Shown here: positions 20,398-28,823 of the stretch, one piece after another | Layout of the letters: each line of letters begins with the position of its first letter | Numbering within the stretch: position 1 is the stretch's first letter | Source: Nocardia colli | Lineage (GTDB): Bacteria; Actinomycetota; Actinomycetes; Mycobacteriales; Mycobacteriaceae | Assembly: GCF_008704205.1 (NCBI RefSeq) | Contig: NZ_VXLC01000019.1 | Location: 86,851-150,850, forward strand | DNA length: 64,000 nt | Direction: 5' to 3' | Notes under the pieces: generated by a model | Database searches by the model: none | What the model saw: only the letters and a program-made list of their open reading frames with translations | Told to the model about the DNA's origin: nothing | Translations under genes and position numbers: made by a program

Positions 20398-20649
20398 ATG
20401 ATGATTCGAGTTGGTGCGGCCGCCGCGATGGCGATTGCCGCGTCCGCAGTGGTGTTCGGCGGGCAAGCGGCCGCGCAGGACAACGGCTGTGCGTCGAACC
20501 AGCCGCACTGGAACTTCGTCTGCCTGCCCTCGGTGTCGAACGTTTCGCTGGGGTACTGCCAGAAGGAAGGCCCGAACTGGAACAAGGACGGGGTGTGCGT
20601 CGCGCGCTGGGACAACGATCGGTACGACTACTGGATCCCGCAGCCCTGA
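20398..20649 (+). CDS. Small secreted four-cysteine protein
   Basis: An 83-residue precursor with a clear Sec signal peptide (MMIRVGAAAAMAIAASAVVF) and likely cleavage after GQAAA. The mature peptide of about 56 residues has four cysteines (in NGC, FVC, GYC, GVC), enough for two disulfides, and is rich in Trp, Asn and Tyr (ends RYDYWIPQP). Three starts cluster here (20395, 20398, 20401); 20398 is best spaced, 7 nt after GGGAGGGG. No family recognised. It could be a structural or antagonistic peptide; the sequence does not decide. Confidence 0.75.
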   Translation: MMIRVGAAAAMAIAASAVVFGGQAAAQDNGCASNQPHWNFVCLPSVSNVSLGYCQKEGPNWNKDGVCVARWDNDRYDYWIPQP

Positions 20650-21097
20650 CGTTCCAGCGGTAGCCCGACATCAGCGGGCGGCGCGATCGCCTGACGTACG
20701 AGAACGGCCTGTGCTGCAGCACTCCGGCATCGTGCTGCTGAGGTCCGTGCGCGCAAGTACGCGGCGGTCCTGTTCACGAGGCGTTCGGAGCGTCGGACGC
20801 AGTCTCTCGGCTCGCGCAGAGCAGTGATGGCCAGCCGGCAGGCAGGGCTCGAGGCGCGGCGAACGGCGCTGGACACGCCTGTGCTGAACCGCTGATCAAC
20901 TGGCCGTGCGCGTGGGTCGGCCAGGGCGGTGTACTGGCCGAACCTTGCGCACAAGAAGCGGCGCGCCTCGGGTCGGGGGCGCGCCGCTTCTGCTGTCCGC
21001 ACACAGAACCCCACCGCCGCATCACGATTCGATGCTCCGTCTGGCGCATAAGAGGTGGGCCGCCGCATCAAGCAGGTCGCTACGCATGGAGTTGGCC
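20650..21097. other. Gene-free stretch with a strong hairpin
   Basis: No supported gene. A perfect 14-bp inverted repeat, AGAAGCGGCGCGCC / GGCGCGCCGCTTCT (20954-20967 and 20978-20991), is followed by GCTGTCC, much like the terminator at 20208. A hairpin with no obvious gene before it suggests either the end of an unrecognised small RNA or a decayed gene. A short Trp/Cys-containing reading frame around 20894-20965 may be a remnant. Confidence 0.5.
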
Positions 21098-21690
21098 GTC
21101 GCGCACGGAACCGCCCGTGAATTCGTGCGCATCGCCGCCGGGGTGGCTGTACCTCTGCGCGACTCGGCATGCGGCCCACGGAATCGTCAGCGAATTGGTG
21201 CGCGGATTGCTCGCCGAAGAATCCAGTCGGCGGCTTGTCCGCGCCACCACCGGCCTGCTACTCGCGCCGAAGTTATCGGCGATGTCGTGCGCGATCGCGG
21301 CGAACCAGTCGGCGACGAAAGCGGTCGGTGTGTCGCCTGAAGAAATGGTGCGCGGCTGGGAGTTCGCTGGTGTTGCGCCCCGGATGGTCGGGTCCTGCGC
21401 GTGGTTCGGTGTGCCGCGCACGGAATCGTCCGTGAATTGGTGCGCGTCTGGGGGTTTGGTGCGCGGTGGGGTGTTTGCTGGTGTTGCGCCCCGGATGGTC
21501 GGGTCCTGCGTGTGGTTCGGTGTGCCGCGCACGGAATCGTCCGTGAATTGGTGCGCGGCATGCGGATTGGGGCGCGGTGAGCGTTCGCTCGTATTGCGGA
21601 CTGGTGGTGGGGTCCTGCGTGTGGTTCGGTGTGCCGCGCACGGAATCGTCCGTGAATTGGTGCGCGGCATGCGGATTGGGGCGCGGGTGG
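21098..21690. repeat. Direct repeats (~110 bp) with internal palindrome
   Basis: The block GCGCACGGAATCGTCCGTG...GGTGCGCG occurs nearly identically at 21411, 21522 and 21631 (spacing 111 and 109) and in degenerate form at 21098 and 21173. Within each, ACGGA-ATCG-TCCGT forms a 5-bp stem and the flanking GCGCAC/GTGCGC forms an outer palindrome. The repeats run up to the stop codon of aroB, which ends at 21699. Frames are open on both strands but change between units, so coding is unlikely. Confidence 0.85.
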
Positions 21691-21698
21691 GTCGTGTT

Positions 21699-22817
21699 CT
21701 ACAGGAGGATGCCGGTGCTTGGGGTGCCTTCGCGGAGGATGGCGGAGTAGGCGGCGGCGAGGAGGGTGGGGTCGGGGCCTTCGAGGCGGCCGGGTTTGGC
21801 GAGGCCGTCGAGGATGACGAAGCGTAGGACGCCGGAGCGGGTTTTCTTGTCGGTTTGCATGGTGTCGAGGAGTTGGGGGAGGGCGTCGGCGTCGTAGGTG
21901 GTCGGCAGGCCGACGCTTTCCAGGACCGAGCGGTGCCGGTCGGCGGTGGCGTCGTCCAGGCGGCCGGCGAGACGGCCGAGTTCGGCGGCGAAGACCAGGC
22001 CGACCGAAACGGCGGCGCCGTGGCGCCAGCGGTAGCGCTCGCGGCGCTCGATGGCGTGACCGAGGGTGTGGCCGTAGTTGAGGATCTCGCGCAGGCTGGC
22101 CTCTTTGAGGTCGGCGGCGACGACGTCGGCCTTCACCTGGATCGCGCGCCGGATCAGCTCGGGCAGCACATCGCCGGTGGGGTCGATGGCAGCCTGCGGG
22201 TCGCGTTCCACCAGGTCGAGGATGACCGGGTCGGCGATGAACCCGGCCTTGATGATCTCGGCCATGCCGGCCACGATCTCGTTGCGCGGCACGGTTTCCA
22301 GCGTGGCCAGATCGACCAGCACGGCGGCCGGCTCATGGAAGCAGCCGACCAGGTTCTTGCCCGCCTCGGTGTTGATGCCGGTCTTGCCGCCGACGGCCGC
22401 GTCGACCATGGCCAGCAGCGTGGTCGGCACGTGCACGATCTGCACGCCGCGCATCCAGGTGGCGGCCACGAAACCGGCCAGGTCGGTGGCGGCGCCGCCG
22501 CCGAGGCTCACCACGACATCGTTGCGGGTCAGGCCGATTCGGCCGAGCACCTCCCAGCAGAAGCCGGCGACCGCGAGTTCCTTGCCCGCCTCGGCGTCCG
22601 GGATCTCGATGCGGTGCGCGTCGATGCCGGTGTCGGCCAGCGCCTTCCGCACCACCTCGGCGGTCTCGGCGAGCGGCGGCTGATGGAAGATCGCGACCGT
22701 CCGCACGCCACTCGTCGCACCGCTGACCGCCTCGACGAGCTCACCGAGCAGTCCACGGCCGATGATCACCGGGTACGGATCGGCGGTACGAACTTCGAGA
22801 CGATAAGGCTCAGTCAC
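21699..22817 (-). CDS. aroB: 3-Dehydroquinate synthase
   Basis: A 372-residue NAD- and zinc-dependent synthase converting DAHP to 3-dehydroquinate. Visible motifs are the NAD-binding SLGGGAATDLAGF, TTLLAMVDAAVGGKTGIN, the substrate-binding KADVVAADLKE, and zinc ligands within YGHTLGHAIE. The start is taken as the GTG at 22817 (VTEPYRLEV), which forms the last codon of a dispersed intercistronic element. A longer frame beginning SERSERT at 22868 is simply that element read in frame. It is third in the aroC-aroK-aroB operon. Its stop lies directly against a direct-repeat array. Confidence 0.95.
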   Translation of the reverse strand: MTEPYRLEVRTADPYPVIIGRGLLGELVEAVSGATSGVRTVAIFHQPPLAETAEVVRKALADTGIDAHRIEIPDAEAGKELAVAGFCWEVLGRIGLTRNDVVVSLGGGAATDLAGFVAATWMRGVQIVHVPTTLLAMVDAAVGGKTGINTEAGKNLVGCFHEPAAVLVDLATLETVPRNEIVAGMAEIIKAGFIADPVILDLVERDPQAAIDPTGDVLPELIRRAIQVKADVVAADLKEASLREILNYGHTLGHAIERRERYRWRHGAAVSVGLVFAAELGRLAGRLDDATADRHRSVLESVGLPTTYDADALPQLLDTMQTDKKTRSGVLRFVILDGLAKPGRLEGPDPTLLAAAYSAILREGTPSTGILL

Positions 22818-22868
22818 GACTGCGCCTGACGGTGCTGTGTCTGTGGTTCGCTCGCTACGCTCGCTCAC
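22814..22868 (-). repeat. Intercistronic SERSER element, short copy (aroK-aroB)
   Basis: A 55-nt form of the element also found at 49417-49500 and 59519-59600. Read on the minus strand it begins GTGAGCGAGCGTAGCGAGCG, where TGA is the aroK stop, and ends GTGA, where GTG is the aroB start. The 3' half of the long form is reduced here. Confidence 0.75.
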
Positions 22869-23944
22869 GTCTGCTGCTCCGATTCTGTTTGTGCTTCTTG
22901 GATTTTGCGGGCGCGCACGCGGGCTCGCCGGGCACGGGCGCGGCGGGCACGTCCGCTCGATCGCGGACCTTTGCTGGACTCTTCGGTGCCGTCCGGCTCT
23001 GCTGCTGCGTCGGTGTCGTCTGGGGCGGCAGCACGGCGAGTGCGCCAGCGACCAGTGGGGTTGGCGCTGTCGGCGGACTTCGCCGCTGTGGTTTCGTCGA
23101 CCGTGGTTTCGTCAGCCGCTGCGTCGTTCGCCGCCGAGTTCCCGGCGGCGTGCGCCTCGGCACGACGCGTGCGCCAGCTTCGACCACCCGCATTCGCGGC
23201 GGACTTCCCCATCGGAGCCGACGGCGTCTGCTCGCCGGCCGCCTCGGCTGCTTCTCGCCGACGCGCGGCAGCCCGCGCTCGCGCCCGGCGACGGGCCCGA
23301 GATCGGCTGCTGCCTTGAGGGGTTCCGGCGCCCTCACCGGCCGTGGTGGTCGGCGCGTCTGTGGTCTCGGACAGATTCGAGCAGTCGACATCTGTCCCGG
23401 TGTCCGGATTCGCGGACTCGAAGCCGAGTTTGGCGAGCACCATCTTCACGACGCGCCCAGGGCTGCGACCATCGGTGCGCACCCTAACCGTGGCGACCTC
23501 GCGATACAGCGGCCGCCGTTTGCGCATCAGCTCGCGGTACTTGGTCGCGGGATCGGCCCCGTTGAGCAACGGCCGATTGGTACTCGCCCCGGTCCGGCGA
23601 AGCCCTTCGCCCACACTGATTTCCAGGTAGACGACGGTGCGGCCGCGCAGCAGCGCCCTGGTGTCCTTGGACAGCACGGCACCGCCGCCGAGCGAGACGA
23701 CGCCGCGCTCGGCCAGGATCGCGCGGCGCACCACCCGCTCCTCGATCTTGCGGAATTCGGGTTCGCCGTCGGCGGCGAAGATTTCCGGAATGGTGCGACC
23801 GGTCTCGCGCTCGATGCCCGCGTCGGTGTCGTACAGCTCGACGCCGAGTTCCTTGGCGAGCTTGCGGCCGATCGTCGTTTTCCCCGCACCCGGCGGCCCG
23901 ACCAGCACCACGCGCGGTGCGCGCGGATCGGTCTGCACGATCAT
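22865..23944 (-). CDS. aroK: Shikimate kinase with a long Arg/Ala-rich C-terminal tail
   Basis: Phosphorylates shikimate at the 3-position. The kinase core is about 1-175: P-loop GPPGAGKTTIG, shikimate-binding DTDAGIE and FRKIEE, SLGGGAVL, and the lid RRTGASTNRPLL. The core is normal, but the protein is 359 residues, about twice the family length. The extra C-terminal half is disordered and very basic, rich in Arg and Ala, with RRRARARAAARRRE, two related blocks (WRTRRAEAHAA and WRTRRAAAPDD), and the final RARRARARRARVRARK. Such a tail suggests nucleic-acid or ribosome binding, or mere low-complexity growth. It overlaps aroC by 4 nt. Confidence 0.93.
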   Translation of the reverse strand: MIVQTDPRAPRVVLVGPPGAGKTTIGRKLAKELGVELYDTDAGIERETGRTIPEIFAADGEPEFRKIEERVVRRAILAERGVVSLGGGAVLSKDTRALLRGRTVVYLEISVGEGLRRTGASTNRPLLNGADPATKYRELMRKRRPLYREVATVRVRTDGRSPGRVVKMVLAKLGFESANPDTGTDVDCSNLSETTDAPTTTAGEGAGTPQGSSRSRARRRARARAAARRREAAEAAGEQTPSAPMGKSAANAGGRSWRTRRAEAHAAGNSAANDAAADETTVDETTAAKSADSANPTGRWRTRRAAAPDDTDAAAEPDGTEESSKGPRSSGRARRARARRARVRARKIQEAQTESEQQT

Positions 23945-25152
23945 GGCGTGCTTGGGTCAGCGGGCGCGTTGTGCGGGCGGGCGCTGATCCGCTTGACGTA
24001 GCTGGTGATGTTCTCCAGGGTCTCGCCGAGCGAGTCGCCACCGAACTTCTCCAGCGCGGCCTGCGCGACGACCAGCGCCACCATCGATTCGGCGACCACG
24101 CCCGCGGCGGGCACGGCACACACGTCGGAGCGCTGGTGGATGGCGACGGCTTCTTCGCCGGTGGTCATGTCGACGGTCGCGAGCGCGCGCGGCACGGTCG
24201 AGATCGGCTTCATCGCGGCGCGCACGCGCAGCGCTTCGCCATTGGTCATGCCACCCTCCAGGCCGCCGGCCCGGTTGGTGGAGCGCAGCACGCCGTCGGT
24301 GCCGGGCTTCATCTCGTCGTGCGCCTGGCTGCCCCGGCGGCGCGCGGTCTCGAACCCGTCGCCGACCTCGACACCCTTGATCGCCTGAATGCCCATGAGC
24401 GCGCCCGCGAGCCGTGAGTCGAGGCGGTTCTCGCCGCTGGTGAACGAGCCGAGCCCGACCGGCAGACCCTCGATGACCACCTCGACGACGCCGCCGAGCG
24501 TGTCGCCGTCCTTCTTGGCCGCCTCGATCTCGGCGATCATCGCCGCCTCGGCGTCCTTGTCGAACGAGCGCACCGGGCTCTCGTCGATCGCGGCGAGATC
24601 GCCGGCCGACGGCACGACACCGGTGGTGTTCTGCGCGGTGCCGATGGAGACGACGTGCGAGATCACCTCGACGCCGAAAGCCTGCCGGAGGAAGTTCCGC
24701 GCCACGGTGCCGGCGGCGACGCGCGCCGCGGTCTCCCGGGCGCTGGCCCGCTCGAGCACGTTGCGGGCGTCGTCGAAGTCGTATTTGAGCATGCCGGAGT
24801 AGTCGGCGTGCCCGGGCCGCGGCCGGGTGAGCGGGGCGTTGCGGGCCAGCTCGGCGAGCTCGTCCGGGTCGACCGGGTCGGCGGACATGACCGTCGTCCA
24901 CTTCGGCCACTCGGAGTTGGCGACCTCGATGGCGACCGGGCCGCCCATGGTGCGGCCGTGCCGGACACCGCCGACGACGGTCACCTTGTCGGCCTCGAAC
25001 TTCATCCTGGCGCCGCGGCCGTACCCGAGCCTGCGGCGCGCCAACTGCGCGGAGATCTCGTCGGACGTGACCTCGACACCGGCCACCATGCCCTCGAGGA
25101 TGGTGACGAGAGCGGGACCGTGGGATTCTCCGGCAGTTATCCAGCGCAACAC
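23941..25152 (-). CDS. aroC: Chorismate synthase
   Basis: A 403-residue FMN-dependent enzyme turning EPSP into chorismate. The signature begins at once, VLRWITAGESHGPAL, then ARRRLGYGRGARM, RPGHADY, ERASARETAARVAAG and the C-terminal STNRAGGLEGGMTNG and AIHQRSDVCAVPAAG. The GTG at 25152 is chosen because GGGAAG lies 10 nt upstream; the ATG three codons earlier would have that site only 1 nt away. It leads the leftward aroC-aroK-aroB operon, in the same order as in Mycobacterium. Confidence 0.97.
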   Translation of the reverse strand: MLRWITAGESHGPALVTILEGMVAGVEVTSDEISAQLARRRLGYGRGARMKFEADKVTVVGGVRHGRTMGGPVAIEVANSEWPKWTTVMSADPVDPDELAELARNAPLTRPRPGHADYSGMLKYDFDDARNVLERASARETAARVAAGTVARNFLRQAFGVEVISHVVSIGTAQNTTGVVPSAGDLAAIDESPVRSFDKDAEAAMIAEIEAAKKDGDTLGGVVEVVIEGLPVGLGSFTSGENRLDSRLAGALMGIQAIKGVEVGDGFETARRRGSQAHDEMKPGTDGVLRSTNRAGGLEGGMTNGEALRVRAAMKPISTVPRALATVDMTTGEEAVAIHQRSDVCAVPAAGVVAESMVALVVAQAALEKFGGDSLGETLENITSYVKRISARPHNAPADPSTP

Positions 25153-25340
25153 GTCGTCCATCTTCCCATGTCGGCGCGGCTGCTCAGGCACGCGGCCCGC
25201 AGTGATGGCCAGCACGTTCGGCCCGCCGCCGTCCGCGTGCGCGGCGTGCGCTCGCGTTCGCGAACCGCGTCCGGCCCGTGACGACGGCCGAACCCGCACC
25301 TCATCGAGCAAACGATGGCCAGCGCGCATACCTGCGCAGA

Positions 25341-25802
25341 TCATCCTCGGGCGCTGCCCGCGACCAGCGCGCACACCGTCGCGAGACACATTGCCGGCCC
25401 ATGCGGCATCGCGATTCGGCGGGTCGTTTCGGTGGGAGCTCGAGTTCGACGTAGCCCGATCACCGCAACTCCGGCGCAGGCGGTGAGCAACGGCGCAGCC
25501 AACGCCGACCACACCCAGACCTGTCCGCCGCCGAGTCCGGCCGCCGCGCCCAACCCGATCGCGAGCTTCACATCTCCGGCACCGAACGCCGCCGGTAGCG
25601 CCAGGTGCACCAGCAGATACGGCGCCGCGAGCAGCACCGCACCCAGCACCGCGGCTGTGCATCGACCTGTGGACAGCGCATATCCGAACACCGCGACCGC
25701 ACCCCCTCCGGTCAGCGGATTCGGCAACCGCAACTGTCGAAAATCGATGACGCTCAACACAACACACCACGTGAGGAGGGCGGCGAAGGCGAGGATCGGC
25801 AT
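25341..25802 (-). CDS. Short A24-type prepilin peptidase
   Basis: A 153-residue integral membrane aspartic peptidase lacking the N-terminal methylase part, as in Mycobacterium Rv2551c. The two catalytic aspartates are in SVIDFRQLRLPN and FGAGDVKLAIG (the GxGD motif). About five membrane helices are seen. The ATG at 25802 begins at the first helix; a longer frame lacks hydrophobic sequence. It lies 188 nt upstream of aroC on the same strand. It probably processes Flp/Tad-type pilins, but no pilin genes are in the window. Confidence 0.88.
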   Translation of the reverse strand: MPILAFAALLTWCVVLSVIDFRQLRLPNPLTGGGAVAVFGYALSTGRCTAAVLGAVLLAAPYLLVHLALPAAFGAGDVKLAIGLGAAAGLGGGQVWVWSALAAPLLTACAGVAVIGLRRTRAPTETTRRIAMPHGPAMCLATVCALVAGSARG

Positions 25803-26035
25803 GCCGTCCACTCTTGTCCGATCGTGGCCAGGCACAACCCCGCTCCGCCGGATTGTGGACAGCTTTCCGACATGTGAACAACCGCTCTCCGCAGCCCGTC
25901 CGGTACGGAAATCGATGAGCGCCAACGGCATTCCGTGATCGACATCAAGATCGCCGGCAGCAGGTCGGCGCGCCCGCAGCGACCAGTACACGTGTTGTAT
26001 GCGGCTATACGGCGTGTCGACGGTAGCTTTGAACC

Positions 26036-27163
26036 ATGTGTGCTGATCACGCGGGCCAAGCCCCCGACTACGCCGCGCGGCGTGGCGCGCTGCGGAGCCT
26101 GCTGGTGGAAAACGGGGTGGACGCCCTGCTGGTCACCGACCTGGTGAATCTCCGGTACCTCACCGGGTTCACCGGATCCAACGCGGCGCTACTCGTGCAT
26201 TCGTGGGACATGCGCAACGCCGAGGAGCGCACGGTGATCGGCACCGACGGCCGGTACCAGACCCAGGTCGCCGAGCAGGTCCCGGACCTGCGCGCCGAGA
26301 TCGCCAAGGCCACCGCCCGCCGGGTCATCGAGCTGGCCGGCGAATGGCAGCTCGGCCGGGTCGGCTACGAGAGCCACATCGTCACCGTCGACCAGCACCG
26401 CGGCTTCGTCGACCAATGCACCGGACTGGAGTTCGTCGCCACCCCCGGCCTGGTCGAACAGCTGCGCATGGTCAAGGACGCCTACGAGGTGGCCCAGCTC
26501 CGGGCGGCCTGCGCCGCGGGCGACGACGGCCTCGCCACCCTGCTCGAACGCGGCCTGCTGCGTCCGGGCCGCACCGAGAAGCAGGTCGCCAGGGACCTGG
26601 AGTGGGCCATGTTCGAGCACGGCGCGGACGCGGTGTCGTTCGAGACCATCGTGGCCGCCGGCGTGAATTCGGCTGTCCCGCATCATCGGCCGACCGACGC
26701 GGTGCTCGCCATCGGCGATTTCGTCAAACTCGACTTCGGCGCGATGATCGGCGGCTACCACTCGGACATGACCCGCACCTTCGTGCTCGGCCCGCCGAGC
26801 GACTGGCAGCGCGAGGTGTACGCGCTGGTCGAAGCCTCGCAGCGCGCCGGACGCGAAGCCCTGCGCCCGGGCGTCGAGGTCAGTGCGGTGGACGCGGCCT
26901 CGCGCTCGGTGATCGAGGCCGCCGGGCACGGCAAACTCTTCGTGCACGGCCTCGGCCACGGGGTCGGATTGCAGATCCACGAAGCGCCGGGCATCGCCAA
27001 AAACGGAACCGGTACACTTCTTGCTGGCGTGGCGGTGACCGTCGAACCCGGTGTGTACTTTCCCGGCCGCGGCGGAGTCCGGATCGAGGACACGCTCGTG
27101 GTGCGCGAAGGGGGCCCGGAGTTGCTCACCAACACCAGCAAAGACCTGACCGTCGTCGAATGA
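26036..27163 (+). CDS. pepQ: M24-family Xaa-Pro aminopeptidase/dipeptidase
   Basis: A 375-residue pita-bread metallopeptidase. An N-terminal creatinase-like domain (about 1-135) precedes the catalytic domain with the five metal ligands: KLDFGA (Asp), YHSDMTR (Asp), GLGHGVGLQIHE (His), VEPGVYF (Glu) and RIEDTLVV (Glu). It is immediately upstream of efp, the usual actinobacterial order (pepQ-efp-nusB). The ATG at 26036 is the first in-frame start. It is divergent from the prepilin peptidase gene. The 233-nt gap between them must hold both promoters, but none could be assigned with confidence. Confidence 0.93.
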   Translation: MCADHAGQAPDYAARRGALRSLLVENGVDALLVTDLVNLRYLTGFTGSNAALLVHSWDMRNAEERTVIGTDGRYQTQVAEQVPDLRAEIAKATARRVIELAGEWQLGRVGYESHIVTVDQHRGFVDQCTGLEFVATPGLVEQLRMVKDAYEVAQLRAACAAGDDGLATLLERGLLRPGRTEKQVARDLEWAMFEHGADAVSFETIVAAGVNSAVPHHRPTDAVLAIGDFVKLDFGAMIGGYHSDMTRTFVLGPPSDWQREVYALVEASQRAGREALRPGVEVSAVDAASRSVIEAAGHGKLFVHGLGHGVGLQIHEAPGIAKNGTGTLLAGVAVTVEPGVYFPGRGGVRIEDTLVVREGGPELLTNTSKDLTVVE

Positions 27164-27210
27164 CGCCGGTTGACCAACATGTTGTTTACGAACTAGGAGA
27201 TCCGAGGACA

Positions 27211-27774
27211 GTGGCGGACACCAGCGACTTCAAGAACGGCCTTGTGCTGAAGATCGACGGTCAGCTCCAGCAGATCATCGAATTCCAGCACGTCAAGCCG
27301 GGCAAGGGCCCCGCGTTCGTGCGGACCAAGCTGAAGAACGTGCTGTCCGGCAAGGTCGTCGACAAGACGTTCAACGCGGGCGTCAAGGTGGAGACCGCGA
27401 CGGTCGACCGCCGCGACATGACCTACCTGTACCACGACGGTTCGGACTTCGTCTTCATGGACGGCGACACCTTCGACCAGATCTCCATCTCCGAGGCGAC
27501 CATCGGCCCCGGCGCGCGCTTCCTGCTGGAGAACATGACCGTGCAGGTCGCCACGCACGAGGGCGCGCCGCTCTACGTCGAGCTCCCGGTCACCGTCGAG
27601 CTCGAGGTCCAGCACACCGATATCGGCCTGCAGGGCGACCGCTCCACCGGCGGCACCAAGCCCGCCACCCTGGAGACCGGCGCCGAGGTGCAGGTCCCGC
27701 TGTTCATCAACACCGGCGACAAGCTGCGCATCGATTCGCGTGATGGCAGCTACCTCGGCCGAGTCAACGCCTGA
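27211..27774 (+). CDS. efp: Translation elongation factor P
   Basis: A 187-residue EF-P with three OB-like domains; it relieves ribosome stalling at polyproline. The domain I loop reads VKPGKGPAFVRTKLKN, with lysine at the position used for modification in many bacteria; actinobacterial EF-P works with an unmodified lysine, as known from Corynebacterium. The C-terminal GDKLRIDSRDGSYLGRV is typical. The GTG at 27211 is preceded by GAGGA. Several genes in this window code for Pro-rich proteins that would need EF-P. Confidence 0.97.
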   Translation: MADTSDFKNGLVLKIDGQLQQIIEFQHVKPGKGPAFVRTKLKNVLSGKVVDKTFNAGVKVETATVDRRDMTYLYHDGSDFVFMDGDTFDQISISEATIGPGARFLLENMTVQVATHEGAPLYVELPVTVELEVQHTDIGLQGDRSTGGTKPATLETGAEVQVPLFINTGDKLRIDSRDGSYLGRVNA

Positions 27775-27785
27775 TCGCCCTTCCC

Positions 27786-27850
27786 GCGGTAGGAGCGTCA
27801 GGCTCGGAGGCGGTAGCGCAGCGTAACCACGCAGAGCCCGCTCCTACCGC
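27786..27850. terminator. Long-loop hairpin between efp and nusB
   Basis: Perfect 12-bp inverted repeat GCGGTAGGAGCG / CGCTCCTACCGC (27786-27797, 27839-27850) enclosing about 41 nt. There is no T tract. It lies 11 nt after the efp stop and 23 nt before the nusB start, so it may be a weak terminator, an RNA processing site, or a small palindromic repeat. Confidence 0.5.
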
Positions 27851-27873
27851 TAATCGAGACAGCGACTGAGATA

Positions 27874-28389
27874 ATGGTGACTGTGGCTGAACAGCCGGTA
27901 GACAAGAAGTCCTTCAAGAAGCTCGGCACGCGGCACAAAGCCCGCCGCCGGGCTGTCGACCTGCTCTTCGAGGCGGAGGCCCGCGACGTCGACCCCGCCG
28001 ACCTGCTCGACGAGCGGGTCGATCTGGCGACCCGTGATCAGGCCGTCGCGCCGGTGCACGCCTACACGCACACGCTGGTCGAGGGCGTCGCCGACGACCT
28101 CGACCGGGTGGACGGCACCATCGAGTCCTACCTCAAGGACTGGGAGCTGTCCCGGCTGCCCGCCGTCGACCGTGCCATCCTGCGGATCGCGGTGTGGGAG
28201 TTGTTCCACGCCAACGATGTTCCGCCGGTCGTCGCGGTGGACGAGGCGGTCGAACTGGCCAAGGAGCTGTCCACCGACGACTCCCCGTCGTTCGTGAACG
28301 GCGTGCTCGGCCAGGTCGTGCTGGTCGCCCCGCAGGTCCGGGCCGCCGCGGCCGCGACCCGGGCGGCGCGCCCGGAGGCCGACGCGTGA
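27874..28389 (+). CDS. nusB: Transcription antitermination protein NusB
   Basis: A 171-residue all-alpha NusB, which binds boxA RNA with NusE (S10) in rRNA antitermination. The arginine-rich N-terminus KARRRAVDLLFEAEARD and the C-terminal half (LSRLPAVDRAILRIAVWEL, then SPSFVNGVLG) are the family signatures. Start codons at 27874 (ATG), 27877 and 27883 (GTG) are all possible. The C-terminus has an Ala-rich extension, common in actinobacteria. Its stop overlaps the next gene's GTG. Confidence 0.95.
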   Translation: MVTVAEQPVDKKSFKKLGTRHKARRRAVDLLFEAEARDVDPADLLDERVDLATRDQAVAPVHAYTHTLVEGVADDLDRVDGTIESYLKDWELSRLPAVDRAILRIAVWELFHANDVPPVVAVDEAVELAKELSTDDSPSFVNGVLGQVVLVAPQVRAAAAATRAARPEADA

Positions 28390-28649
28390 AGAAGTTCCTG
28401 GTGCTGGCGATGCGCACGCCGAACTTCGATGCCGCCGTGCTCCAGCCGCACAAGGACTTCTTGCAGCAGCTGAGCGAGCGCGGTCAGCTGGTGGAGAGCG
28501 CGCGCTTCACCGACGGAACGGGTGGCGCGTACTTCATCGCCGCCGAAAACCTCGACGCCGCACGGGAACTCGCGTTCGCCGACCCGGTGCACACCACCGG
28601 TTCCTCGGACGTCACGGTCTACGAGTGGGAATCCACCACCCCGAACTGA
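28386..28649 (+). CDS. YciI-like small protein
   Basis: An 87-residue single-domain protein of the YciI/YCII-related ferredoxin-like fold: KKFLVLAMRTPNFD, then LQQLSERGQLVESARFTDGTGGAYFIAAENLDAARELAFADPV, the typical strand-helix-strand pattern with the flexible G-rich turn. GTG at 28386 overlaps the nusB stop (GTGA), so it is translationally coupled. Its biochemical role is unknown. It marks the right end of the conserved pepQ-efp-nusB block before the accessory region. Confidence 0.75.
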   Translation: MKKFLVLAMRTPNFDAAVLQPHKDFLQQLSERGQLVESARFTDGTGGAYFIAAENLDAARELAFADPVHTTGSSDVTVYEWESTTPN

Positions 28650-28660
28650 ACTCGACCCCA

Positions 28661-28734
28661 GCCGCACACCTCCTGATGTGCCGCACACCGAATCGCATGC
28701 GATTAGGTATGCGCGAAATCAGCAGGTGTGCGGT
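28661..28734. repeat. 74-bp palindromic element, copy 2
   Basis: Ends GCCGCACACCTCCTGAT and ATCAGCAGGTGTGCGGT pair over 17 positions with two mismatches. The centre contains GAATCGCATGCGATT, close to the centre of copy 4. It lies 11 nt after the YciI-like gene. Confidence 0.85.
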
Positions 28735-28749
28735 TGTGTCTTTGGCGCA

Positions 28750-28823
28750 CACGCACGGCTTCTGATTTCCCGCACCGAGATTCGGATGCGATTTTCGGTG
28801 CGGGAAATCAAGAAGCGTGCGGC
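28750..28823. repeat. 74-bp palindromic element, copy 3
   Basis: A second copy only 15 bp from copy 2. Here the inner part of the stem is strongest: TTTCCCGCACCGA pairs perfectly with TCGGTGCGGGAAA around a 16-nt loop (GATTCGGATGCGATTT), and the outer arms CGCACGGCTTCTGA / TCAAGAAGCGTGCG pair with a shift. Confidence 0.8.

Noticed and set aside
21411..21690. CRISPR-like or protein-coding repeat
   Set aside because: Units are 109-111 bp, not multiples of three throughout, with too few copies and similar intervening sequence; no cas genes.
22818..22868. Longer AroB N-terminus beginning SERSERT
   Set aside because: The same nucleotide sequence recurs at two unrelated operon junctions, so it is a repeat element read in frame; aroB more likely starts at the GTG at 22817.
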